This document shows, in pieces, positions 12,062-23,478 of a stretch of 64,000 nt of DNA. Positions within the stretch are counted from its first letter, which is position 1, and each line of letters begins with the position of its first letter. The position numbers and the translations under genes were made by a program. The DNA comes from Artocarpus heterophyllus (lineage: Eukaryota; Streptophyta; Magnoliopsida; Rosales; Moraceae). A model generated the notes under the pieces. It saw nothing but the letters and a program-made list of their open reading frames with translations. It did no database searches and was not told the origin of the DNA. The DNA is taken from positions 17,379,319-17,443,318 of the forward strand of contig CM046341.1 in the NCBI GenBank assembly GCA_025403435.1, in the 5' to 3' direction.

Positions 12062-13953
12062 TGTTGGGTTTGGTGCCCTAAAAGCTGTGACATTGTACAT
12101 ATTGTTAATAAATAAATAAAATGACATTTATTATTATTTTGGTTGATTATATGTATTATGAATACATTTATAAACATCAAGAAAATTCCATGATTATTTA
12201 TGTGACTATAAATTTAGCATATAAGTGTTATTTGCTTAGGGATAAAATTTATAGATAATAATCTAAATAGTCCGTAATAATTAATTAAAGTTTGGGATCT
12301 TTAATTAAAAATTACAAGTACGGTCCAATCTCATCTAAAATGAAATAGTCATTATCCAGACTATTAATGTAGAGACATTGGGTTGGAGGTACTTTATATA
12401 ATGAGATTATATAGGACTGGACCAGATAAATTATGAATCTCTAATAATCATCCGTTATAAATAGAGTATTCAAATTTATCACTATGATGATCATATATTT
12501 GACAGTCTTAATCCTGAGTATTTATTAGACTCTTATTTATTACATTATGTTTTTTGACTTGCATGGTAAGATTTGTCTAAGCACAATTATAACTTAGCAT
12601 CTTGGAAACATAAAGTAATAAATGGCTGGGAATAATATTATACAGATATGGAATCCATTCCTTCCCTATGGAAGTTAGAAAAATAGTTCTCTTGAGTGAT
12701 AATTCAAGGTTTGAACAGTAGAGCGCTCATTCATAATAAGATTATGAATTAATTGTTCATTAGAGAATTATTGGAACTCAAGGATAAAGATGTAATAAGG
12801 GAGGTGAACGGAAATTGAACCTAGCTCTTATTATAAACTATTTATGGAGGACTGACTTATATGTAATGATTATATCAATAGACTACTCGCTAATTTTCTT
12901 TGAGTAATTTCACTGTAATCTCAAGAGTTCAGTTTCAGGTTTTTAGTGGAGTAACACTGAAACTAATAAATTTGGCACATTAATTAAAGAGTTTGATTAC
13001 ATGTCAAATTTATTGGAGCTTGGGTTATAGGTCCATAGGTCCCCAATACCACCTCTGTAACACTATATTGGATTTTGTATAAAATGAATCATACATGTTT
13101 AATTCATAATTTTTGAATTCTGAATTAATTTTTCACACTTGAATTATTAACGTGACACAGAAAAATGTTCTCTGTGACACGTAATGTAATGTGATAAATG
13201 TTATCACATTTTACTGAGCATTAGTTAATTAATTGATTATTGTTAAAATCTATTCTTAAATAAATGTGATTTATTTTTGAATTGAGATTTATATATATAT
13301 ATATGGTTTTGAACCAAATCTTTTTATATATATATATAAGATTTTATAATATATTAATATATATATATATATTAATATAATATTATAAAAAAAAAAGGGA
13401 AACGTAACATGATGTTACAATTCACGTTTAACATATACATATATATATGTGTGTGTGTGAGAAAAAACGAATCACAAAGTGATTCGGGAAAGAGAAAAAA
13501 AAAAAAAAAAAAAAAAAGGAAAAAGGAAAGGAAAAGAAAGGCGAAAGTAAAATTACTAATGGCTCAGTTATAAAAAAGGAGAGGTAACAGTTATCTCAGT
13601 AATTTTTATTCACATAATTTTTAGAGAGAAAAACTGAGAGTTCTTCTCTAAAGAGAAAGGTCTGCTATCTCATGTGTTGAGTACATAGCAGATTCAGAAA
13701 AGTGTGAGGAAAATTCATTCTTGCAGTTTGACGCCCACTCGTCTTTCCATTGATGTGGAGGCCTGGTTTGGAAGATCGTGGTGTCAAAGAGGAAAGCTAG
13801 GATACCCTGATAGTCTTCAAAAGGTTAGTAAAAATTCCTAAAGCTTTCTGTAATTAAAATTATATATCTATTCCTGATGAACAAAGTTTTCAGAAAATCT
13901 TTGTTTGTCAACGATCCGTTCCTTCTACTGCGTTTCATGTTTTAATTCCAACA
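12062..13953 (+). repeat. 3' LTR of Copia-1
   Basis: 1892 bp, aligned end to end with the 5' LTR at 4591-6469. Differences are scattered substitutions, mostly transitions, with length changes in the AT repeats and in a longer A run near 13495-13517. Confidence 0.95.
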
Positions 13954-15036
13954 GAAACTATATAATACTTTCTTTAATATGCCCTCGCAAAATAGAGCTG
14001 GGATAAGAGTTTCCAATCTTAGTATAAATTTTTTTCTCTGTGTGTGTGCGCGCGCACACATGTTTGTTTATTTTTGCTACTCTGAGGAAATAAAAGCATA
14101 TTAGTAGTTGGATAGGGACGTCGAGAGCGCATGGATGCTGGGAAAGGATGTCAATTGTCAGGCGTAGAGAATAGTTGCAAAGATGCGAAGAAATATTGCA
14201 TAAGAAAACTACTGGAGGCTCAAGATCTGGAGTTTTGGAGTTGCATGACCTTGGGATCGCAGGCGCATGGCCTTTGGAGAGGGAGGAACATGCCCTGTGG
14301 ATTGGAGGCACATGACTTATGATAAAGAAAAAGGGAGAAAACGGAGACGTCAACCATAACAAAAATTAAATAATAATAAAAAAAGAGGCCTAGGGAGCAA
14401 GAGCGCAAAAAAAAGAGAAAAGTGGTTTCAACAATGGAGGATCAAGAACTTGTTTGGTATAAAATTATGATAGCGTAGTAATAGTAGTAGTAATAATAAT
14501 AATAATAATAGAAAACTAGACAAAACATAAAATTTAACATGATTTAAGGTTATACCTACTTCTACAAACTAGGAAAAATAAGAATGTTTGCTTGTAGAGG
14601 GGCACAATAAAACTAGATTCCATATATATTACAAGTACAAAAACGTGTAAGTTATCAAGATTAATAAATCTCCTAAAAATCAAGTTATTTTCTAAAATTT
14701 GAAAATTGATACAAATAAATTGAAATGAAGACATTGTAGTAGAGTTTGAGATTTCAACTTAAACAGAAGGAGAAAAGGAAAAAAATAAAGATAAAAATAA
14801 AAATGGATGGATGGATGAACGGGCGGACAAAACATGGCACAAGATACAGGTGGGTTTTAAGTTGAGACTTATTATATGAGCAGCAGGACACCAGAGAACC
14901 AAAACACATTAACAATATTTGAATATATAAATAAAATTGCGTTGCACCTCATTTACTCTAGCAGTCTAACTACAAACTAGTAGACATATTCATAAGTAAA
15001 AGAACGACAACAAAAAGGGGATTAATACCAGTTTCG

Positions 15037-16028
15037 GTCCTCAAACTATGTTCTTGTCTTTTTTTTGGTTCTCAAACCTCAAGATGTTACCAAGTGTACC
15101 CTTAACTATGGTTTTTTTGCGCGTGTGTTTGGCCTTTATGTTATGAAATCGTAAACGACCATGTGGCTCTTACATATACAACTAATTAAATGTATGTTAA
15201 AGAAGTCACGCCTAGATAAATTTAAAAATTATAAAAACAGATAACAAAGAAAAGGTTAGTTTTCACAGCTTAGTCGATGAAGGGTATTTTGAACAAACTA
15301 TGCCTTAGCTAAATTTTAAAATTAAGAGAATATAAAAATAAAAACTTTATATTCCTCTACACTTAATTATAGGTTATTTAAAAAAAAGGTTAGAATCAAC
15401 AATTTTAGTTTGAGAATTGTAACATATGAAAGCTTTATGCTGTAGCAATCTTTTACTATGAGAGCTTTACTTTGTTCACACTTCCAACTAATAATTCTGA
15501 CCGTTCCTTTAAATAGCCTATTAATATTAATGAATGATATTTCAAGCGAAATGCCTTGCCAAGGTCCCCTATTAACAACAAATCCCCAATTCGGTTGTTT
15601 AAAAAATTGAACATCCAACGATCTTTATCAGTTGCCTAAATAAATTTTAAAACACAAAAAATAATCAAAATAAAAATATGTTCTCTTTATGTTTAGTTAT
15701 TTATTAATAATATTCCAAACAAATCACGCCTAAAAAATTAAAAATTGAAAAAAAAATAAAAACTAGAAAATTATATTTTCATATGCTTAGGTAGTGAGGT
15801 TATTATAAACAAATCAAGTTTAAATAAAATTAAGAATATATAATTGAGCACGCTCTGCATTGAGTTGTTGGCTAAAAAAATGTGGGTTAAACTTATTTAA
15901 ATTTATCTCATAGGTGTAATTTATATGAAACACCCTCGTTGAAGGCCACATGATTAGTTCATTTAAGTTTTTAACGATTTTTATGACTAAACGACTGATA
16001 TTGGGACTAGTAGCATAGTTTAAGGACC
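15037..16028. repeat. Possible degenerate inverted-repeat transposon, about 1 kb
   Basis: The left part reads GGTCCTCAAACTATG, and the reverse complement of the right end reads GGTCCTTAAACTATG. Further inside, AAATCGTAAA...CATGTGGC on the left is mirrored by AAATCGTTAAA...CATGTGGCC from the right side. This suggests long imperfect terminal inverted repeats around a non-coding or decayed core. No clear TSD was found, so the superfamily is unknown. Confidence 0.4.
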
Positions 16029-16160
16029 CGTTTGTTTCGTGGTTCGAATCACGGTTCGAATCATTTTGCTACAGTATTTTCTCTCATAAAAATTTAAACC
16101 TTCATTCAAATACTCTATTTAAATACTCTATTTAAATACTCGAACCAAACGTGCTCTAAA
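16024..16160. repeat. Possible short MITE-like element
   Basis: The ends show related words in inverted orientation: CGTTTGTTTCGTGGTTCGAA on the left and, from the right, CACGTTTGGTTCGAGTATTT. The internal part contains three repeats of TATTTAAATACTC-like sequence. No TSD could be assigned. Confidence 0.35.
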
Positions 16161-17380
16161 ATGTCATTTGCAGCATTTATGAAGTTCAAGAATCAAAATA
16201 GGAGCAAGAGCATAATTCATTGTTGAAATTGATTACTAAAAATGAAAATATACCTAAAATACTCACTGATTTCGCCTAAACACGACTTTTGTCCATTTAC
16301 TATGCAATGTCAAAATACTCCATGTGTTGATAAATCAAACTCAATATACTCCTTGAAGCTATTAAAGTTTTTCAAAGACCAAGATTATTATCCCCAATTT
16401 ATATCAATTGTTATTTTTAAATATAACTTAATTAAAAGTAAATAAGTAAATTTTGAAGTTGAATAATCAATATAATACTTTAATTATTTCGACAGTTTTT
16501 GTTTTTTAGGATTGATTTTATTTAATATTTTGGTTTAATAATGTTTTAAATTAAAAAAGGTTGAGAAAAGTAATCTTTATATTTAAAAAATTAATTGTTT
16601 TAATATGTATTTTGAGACTGATTTCATAAACATATAAGATGTTTTGGGACATTTTTATAATAAGAGGTTCAAAAGTGGTACTCATGCAAAATAAAAAAGG
16701 GGTTTTAGGGTTAAGGCTTAACACATGTAAAAAAACACTAACACAAAAGTGACATGAATGGACTGGAAAATCTTGATACTAACACGACCCGTCTTAACAC
16801 AGGTTGACACAAACATGACACACCCTAACCTATGACTTATGTAACACAAACCTTCAATCAACTTGTAACATGAACTCAACACGGAACTTGAAATTAACCA
16901 GCAACTCAAAACCGACCTGTGGCATTTTTATAGTTTTAAACTTCTTATTTATGCACCAAAATTATATGAAATAACATAAACACATACTTTCTCAAAATTA
17001 AATCATTTTTGCACTACAAACACATCAATTTAGTGTTAATTTATTCATACTAGATGTACAAGGTGAAATATTTAAAAATAATAATAAAGTTATAAGATAT
17101 GGGTCAATTTAGCATACACAACCAATGCACAGGTCAATTTTGAGTTAGGACGAAAATAACCCATAATTTATTTTTTGACACTAACCCATGAAAAATCACG
17201 TTATATCGTGTTATGTTGCGTCATTGTGTTACAACCCTTATTACCAGTTATGCTTATGATATTTAAGTGTCACTTATTTCTTTTATCACCTTAATATGGT
17301 AATTTAATGAGATATATGACCAAGGTGTTACCTCCTCCTGAAAGTTTTAAGATGCATTTGCCTAGTGTTGCAAGAACGGG

Positions 17381-17655
17381 TCGGCCCGGCCCGGCCCGGC
17401 CCGTTCTCCTTAGGCCCACACGGCCCGCGGGCCGGGCCGGGCCGGCCCATGAATTTCGTGGGCCGGGCCGGGCCGGCACATATTAAAAATAACTTGGCCC
17501 GGCTCGGCCCGCGGGCTAGTTTTATATGGGCCGTGCCGTGGGTCGTGCCGGGCCGTGGTCGTGCCGTAGGTCGTGCCGGGCTATGCCGTGGGCCTTAAAT
17601 AGGCCGGCCCATCTTGGCTCATCATGGGTTTAAATGGGCCAGCCCATCTAAGCAT
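17381..17655. repeat. Left subterminal repeats of the hAT element
   Basis: Dense repeats of GGCCCGGCC, GGGCCGGGCC and GGGCCGTGCC lie in a 275-bp block next to the left terminal repeat. In hAT elements such motifs are typical binding sites for the BED zinc finger of the transposase. Confidence 0.8.
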
Positions 17656-17904
17656 GTAATTTTTAATTTTTTTATTTTTGAATTTTTAAACAAGTTAATA
17701 AATATAAAAGTTTGAATAGTTAAGGGAAATATAAAAAAGGATATTTTATTTACGATTGCCTCATTAAAAACCTTTCCAAGGAAAACCCAGTGGGACAAAA
17801 CCTTGGTAAGGAAAAAAGAGTACAATCGGGATAATTATACATTAGATGTTTACAAAATTACTAAAAACAAAAAAAAAACATAAAAAAATATTGTTCATAA
17901 TTAA

Positions 17905-20005
17905 TTACAACGTATTACTCCCAGTAGGGGTATCAGAAATGTCCAAATTTTCAAAGTCATCAACCCAATCATCTTGAACTTCTTGGCTTCTTCTACGAGC
18001 ATCCTCCCAATCTTTGACGCACATTACTGCTTCCAGAATATCGTCACTCATACGTGCACGCCGTTCATCAAGTACTCTACCACTGCAACTAAATACTTGT
18101 TCACTTGCAACTGTGGATACTGGTATGGTTAGTATATCACAAGCCATTTTAGAGAGCACAGGAAAAGTTCTTGACTGTAATCTCCTAAAATGACAAAAGA
18201 TCAAACTTATTGAAATCATGACCACCACCTTGCTCATTGAAAATAAATGCTGCAAAATTTGTTTCCAGATAATTTTCCAATTCACTGCGTGTTGAAGATG
18301 TAGACGATGCACCGAAACCAAATCCTGTGTAGCTAATCATACTTGCCCATGAAGAACCATGTGGAACAGAAGTAGTATTTGCTAAAGGTGTAGGGGATAT
18401 TGTTTGGCCTCCTTCATATTTTTCATTATATGCAGTAAATATGTTGTTAACTTTTGCTTGCACATTTTGAATGGTTATGATGTCAGAATGCACCCTTAAT
18501 TTTTCCCCTATACCCTTAAGCAAATATTCAACACCAGCTAATTTAACTCTCGGATCCAATACAGCAGCTGTGCAATACAACGGTGGAACACGCTCCCAAT
18601 ATTTTTTGAATTTTTGTTCCATGAACTCAACAGATTCCTTAAACATGTCAAAATCTCTATCCATATCGAAGGTTGCAGCAATGTCGTACAACTTATGTAA
18701 TGCATGAGGAGAGGTAGGATAGTACACACCTGAGAGTTGGAGAGTGGCTTCATAAAAAACCTTTAAGAAATTGTAAAAGCATGAAGCAATTTGCCAATCA
18801 AATTCTTGAAGCAGCTTAGTTGGATTCTTCAAGTTGTAATACGCGGTTATGACCTCTTTGTATGGTAGGCATGCATTCAGCATCAAATATGTTGAATTCC
18901 ACCGGTGTCCTATGTCAGTTGGAAGTTTTCTGGGTTTCATGCTTGCTCTTTTGCAAAGCTTAGCAAACTCTTCAATTCGAGAGCCAGAACTTGCTATGTA
19001 ACCCAAGGCCGTTCGAATATTTTCCAAATAACCTTGAAAAAATTTCATACCATCTTGAACACACAAGTTAATAATATGACAAGCACATCTTTGGTGAAAA
19101 AGTGTTTCGCCATGTTGTGGTCTCAATGTTGTTTTGAAAAGGTTAATAGCAGCAGTATTAGCAGATGCATTATCAAATGTGATGCTCAAAACCTTTTCTT
19201 TAATGCCATAAAAATCAAAAACTTCCATGATGACATCATGAATGGCCTTGGCATCATGCGGATAAGGCATTGGTCGAAAAGCAATTAATCTTTTTTGAAA
19301 AGACCAATCTTTATCCACATAATGTGCAGTTACATAGATATAACTAGTTTTGGTACGACCTTCCCACAAATCAGATGTGCATGCAATAGATGCAATGAAT
19401 GAATTAAATTCAGTTACTAACTTTTCTCTCATTGAATAAAAAACTTTCATGGTGTCAGCTCTTGTGGTAGTTCTTGAAACACGCCTATATTATGGATTAT
19501 AGGCATTTTGAATGTACTCCTCAAAGGCTGGATCATCAGCAAGACTAATTGGTTGTTGAGCACTAGCCAAATATCTAGCATGCCATTCTCTTGCTCTTTG
19601 TTGGTCATATGACCAATTGGTAACACTACCATCGGGGCTAAATTGAAGTGTTTGTTGACGACAATCAACACCACCTACACCATGCTTAGCTTCGCATTTT
19701 TTGCGATGCCTCTCTAAGTGACCAGTGCCAGAAGAGGATTTACCTGTGTAGTCTTGTTTGCATACTTTGCAAATTGCGCGCTCTTCTGTTGCACCATGCT
19801 CGTTTGTACGTGTTACAAGATCAAAGTAATTCCAAACTGGTGAAGTTCGTTGAATTTTCCTTTTGCCCTTACGAGTGACTTCAGAGGAGCCATCAACTTG
19901 AGATAGCAAGTCAACTCCAATTTCTTCCAGTGGATCATTAAATTGTTCTTCTTCGTTGATCACCAAATGTGAAATGTTGGCTCTCCCTCTAGGTGATGAT
20001 GCCAT
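17905..20005 (-). pseudogene. hAT transposase (BED zinc finger, hATC domain), broken
   Basis: The chosen start is the ATG of MASSPRGRANISH at 20005; an ATG 21 bases upstream is also in frame. The N-terminal part has a BED zinc finger (SPVWNYFDLVT...CKVCKQDY...HLERHRKKC, about residues 60-110). The middle has the RNase H-like catalytic core with DLWEGRTKTSY, ITFDNASAN and RCACHIINLCVQDG. The C-terminal part is the hATC dimerisation region (FPVLSKMACDILTIP, STVASEQVFS). A TAA at 19490-19492 follows YNP and splits the N-terminal part from the core in the same frame. Near 18185-18195 the frame shifts by one base just before hATC. The total length of about 700 residues fits plant hAT transposases. 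An intron at the second break is unlikely because the family sequence continues without a gap. Confidence 0.92.
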
Positions 20006-20438
20006 AGCTTCAATAAAAAATAACAATAAATTAACGTAACATAAAAATTAAATAAAATAATTACACAATAAAATTAACTTATAACAATACAAAATTAATG
20101 AACAATAAATGAAATAAATTATACCTTCAAGTTTTTTTTCCTTTCTGAAGAACTCTAAGTAATCTAAAAAACAAGACAATACATAAGATCTTAGAAGTTT
20201 GTTGAATGAGTATCTCTGTGAATGTTCTACATTTATTTATAGGTAAAAAAGTTTATTTTTTTTATTTTTTTATTTTTTAAATCTTTTTTTTTTAATTTTT
20301 TTTCTTTCAAGTGTAACTTGATTAGACAATTCGCTGAAGACTTAACGTCTCAGCTTTGCACATTGCAGGCCTTCCTTCTGAGCCTCTATGTTAGGCCTGC
20401 CCCTTTATAATTGCATAGGGGAATCTAATGCCATGTTC

Positions 20439-21270
20439 ACTCACGGGTGAATATGACATGCATAAATTATATAATATTTAATTCTTATATGTATTAAATA
20501 ATATATATATATATATTAAATGTATAGTATTTTGATGTGATAATACATGACCTATAGACTCAATATCTGATTCTTAGCTTTGCTTCTCCAAAGCAAAGCA
20601 TGCCTTATGTAAAAAACCTAAACTGCCCCTATGTAAAATAAACTTGCATATAAAATTTTTGCCCAAGGGGCTCCGCCCCCTACAACCCCCGGGAGGGGGG
20701 TTTACCACCCCCCTTCCAACCCCCACGTCGACCTTACCGCGAAGGTCAATCCGCGTACAACCTCTGCGTAGGGGTAATCTACGTCAGGGTAATAATTAAG
20801 CTCCACACATACTAACAATGCCTACAAGAAAAAAATTTTAAAAATGCAAAGAAAAGAAAAAGAGCTTGTCAGGCCTATTGCAATGTGATGTGTTCAATAT
20901 GGCATGTATATATATTATATAATATTTAATTCTTACATGTATTAAATAATATATATATTAAATGTATAGTATTTTGATGTGATAATACATAACCTACAGA
21001 TTCAGCATCTGATTCTCAACTTTACTTCTCAAAAGCAAAGTATGCCTACAAGGAAAAAATAAAAAAATAAAAAGAAATGAAAAGAGAAGAAAAAGAACTT
21101 GGCAGACGTATTGTGATGTGATTGCATTTGAGAAATCTCATGGCATATTCAATTATTCATTCACGGGTGAATATGGCATGTATATATATTATATAATATT
21201 TAATTCTTATATGTATTAAATAATATATATATTAAATGTATAGTCTTTTGATGTGACAATACATGACTTA
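20439..21270. repeat. Three copies of a 100-170 bp AT-rich repeat inside the hAT element
   Basis: A unit containing TCACGGGTGAATATGACATG, TATATAATATTTAATTCTTA, ATTAAATGTATAGTATTTTG and GATGTGATAATACATGAC occurs at about 20439-20605, 20895-21045 and 21160-21270 in direct orientation. It lies upstream of the transposase gene. Between copies 1 and 2 is a G/C-homopolymer-rich stretch (20667-20710). Confidence 0.8.
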
Positions 21271-21374
21271 CAATGAGCCTTACATGACTTACTGGGGAAG
21301 GCCATACTCAGCCATGTTCACCCGTGAATGAACATGAAAAAATATATCTAAATATATATATATATATATATGAA

Positions 21375-21700
21375 ATTGGCCCACAATGGGCCTCTTGTGG
21401 CCCTGTATGGGCCAGCCCAACTTGGGCCGGTGGGCTGGCCCATTATGGGCCGGGATGGGCCGGCCCATTGTGGGCCGGCCCATTGTGGGCCTAGACGGGC
21501 CGGGCCGAGCCGGCCCAGGCCCAGCCCAGCCTAGCCCATGATTTTCCATGGGCCGTACCGGGCCGGCCCATGGGCCAACATATATAGGCCCGGCCCAGCC
21601 CACAAGTATTTATGGGCCGTGAACAGTGCCAGGCCGTGCCGGCCCGGCCTATCACTGTATCAGGACGGGCTCGGGCCGGCCCACGGGCCCCGACCCATTG
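21375..21700. repeat. Right subterminal repeats of the hAT element
   Basis: Repeated GGGCCGGCCCA and TGGGCCGG words lie next to the right terminal repeat, mirroring the left subterminal block in composition and motif. Confidence 0.8.
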
Positions 21701-21719
21701 TTGCATCTCTATATTTGCC

Positions 21720-22216
21720 CTAGATTAGTAGCGTTATTTGCTTTATAGAATGTTTGATAAAATTAATTTTTTTATAATGTTGACAAAGTCAGTTAGAATT
21801 AACTTTTTGATTTAAAATATTTATAATGTTGACAAAGTTAGTTAAAATCGACTTTTTTATTTCAAAACATTATAATAGGTGAGTGCTTTATATTATAACA
21901 GCTTTTTATCTTTTATTATAGCATATAAAAATTTTACACTATTTTTTAATTAAAAAATTGGTCCTAACTAATGTTGTCAAATAATTTTCTTTTTTTATAT
22001 TTTTTTCTTTTTGTTAATGATTTGCTTAAGGTGTGTGATTTTATTAAAAAAAAAAAATAGACAGACAAAGGTTGAGAGAGAAAGTTAACCATGGTTAGAC
22101 AAGATGTTCGGTGGGTTTGACTAGTCTGGTTTGGTAGGCGTTGGTTCTGTCTCACATACCGCCATTACACAGCATTATTTTTTCACACATTTGAGACCTG
22201 AAAAGCTCAACTCACG
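21720..22216. other. Upstream region of the CPR gene
   Basis: AT-rich sequence between the hAT element and the CPR TATA box. A TTATAATGTTGACAAAGT word is repeated with variation near 21771-21791 and 21820-21840. No other gene or repeat boundary is visible. The hAT insertion lies only about 0.5 kb upstream of the promoter. Confidence 0.5.
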
Positions 22217-22224
22217 TATATAAA
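22217..22224 (+). promoter_or_regulatory. Probable TATA box of the CPR gene
   Basis: TATATAAA lies in ACGTATATAAAAGGCC, about 205 bp before the start codon. A pyrimidine-rich, C/A-rich leader typical of plant 5' UTRs follows (22240-22428). Confidence 0.65.
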
Positions 22225-22428
22225 AGGCCATCTCTTATATTTCTCCCACCCTTCAGAGCCTCTCTCTTCAACTACCCCACCCACCTTCAACACCAACACA
22301 ACACACCACGAGGGAGAGAAAAGTTTTTGCTCCAATTCTCCATTTCTTTCTTGAGCTTTTCCTCCTTGCCACTATCACTTTTTGCTTCTCAATCTTCTCC
22401 TTGGAAGTATCGCAAATTGATTATTATT

Positions 22429-23478
<1,050 letters not shown>

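Larger units (their letters stand above)
4591..13953 (+). mobile_element. Copia-1: complete Ty1/Copia LTR retrotransposon
   Basis: The 9363-bp element is bounded by two LTRs in direct orientation (4591-6469 and 12062-13953) and flanked by identical TSDs GAAAC at 4586-4590 and 13954-13958. It has an initiator-Met-type primer-binding site directly after the 5' LTR and a purine-rich tract directly before the 3' LTR. The coding order gag, protease, integrase, reverse transcriptase, RNase H is that of Ty1/Copia. In the first 570 bp of the two LTRs I count about seven differences, mostly transitions, plus a one-base indel, so the insertion looks fairly recent. One frameshift and three in-frame stop codons mean this copy is not autonomous as it stands. 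A solo LTR of the same family lies at 26295-28463. Confidence 0.95.
13959..17354. other. Intergenic region without a recognised gene
   Basis: AT-rich DNA with short simple repeats: a GT/GC/CA tract at 14039-14060, TAG/TAA triplets at 14474-14510 and ATGG repeats near 14802-14817. The open frames present have no recognisable domains. Two degenerate inverted-repeat candidates are listed separately (15037-16028 and 16024-16160). Confidence 0.55.
17363..21711 (-). mobile_element. Complete hAT-superfamily DNA transposon
   Basis: The left end reads TAGTGTTGCAAGAACGGGTC; the reverse complement of the right end reads TAGAGATGCAACAATGGGTC, giving imperfect terminal inverted repeats. The flanks are 8-bp duplications CATTTGCC (17355-17362) and TATTTGCC (21712-21719), identical except for one C/T change; 8 bp is the hAT target size. 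GC-rich GGCCCGGCC-type repeats fill both subterminal regions. The single transposase gene lies on the - strand and is broken by one stop and one frameshift, so this copy cannot encode a full transposase. Confidence 0.93.

Noticed and set aside
15367..15618. Open frame on the - strand (83 residues) with protein-like composition
   Set aside because: I recognise no family. It lies inside the inverted-repeat candidate and has no promoter or intron context, so I did not call it a gene.
16040..16065. Two copies of GGTTCGAATC resembling a tRNA T-arm or B box
   Set aside because: No acceptor stem, D-arm or anticodon arm can be folded around them, and the words lie in a MITE-like inverted repeat.
20667..20710. 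G/C homopolymer-rich stretch considered as an rRNA or organelle insert
   Set aside because: It is only about 45 bp, lies inside the hAT element and matches no rRNA or plastid gene that I recognise.
21289..21603. Open frames of Gly/Pro/Arg-rich peptides over the hAT GC-rich ends
   Set aside because: They are translations of GGCCCGG repeats. The same applies to 17291-17598.
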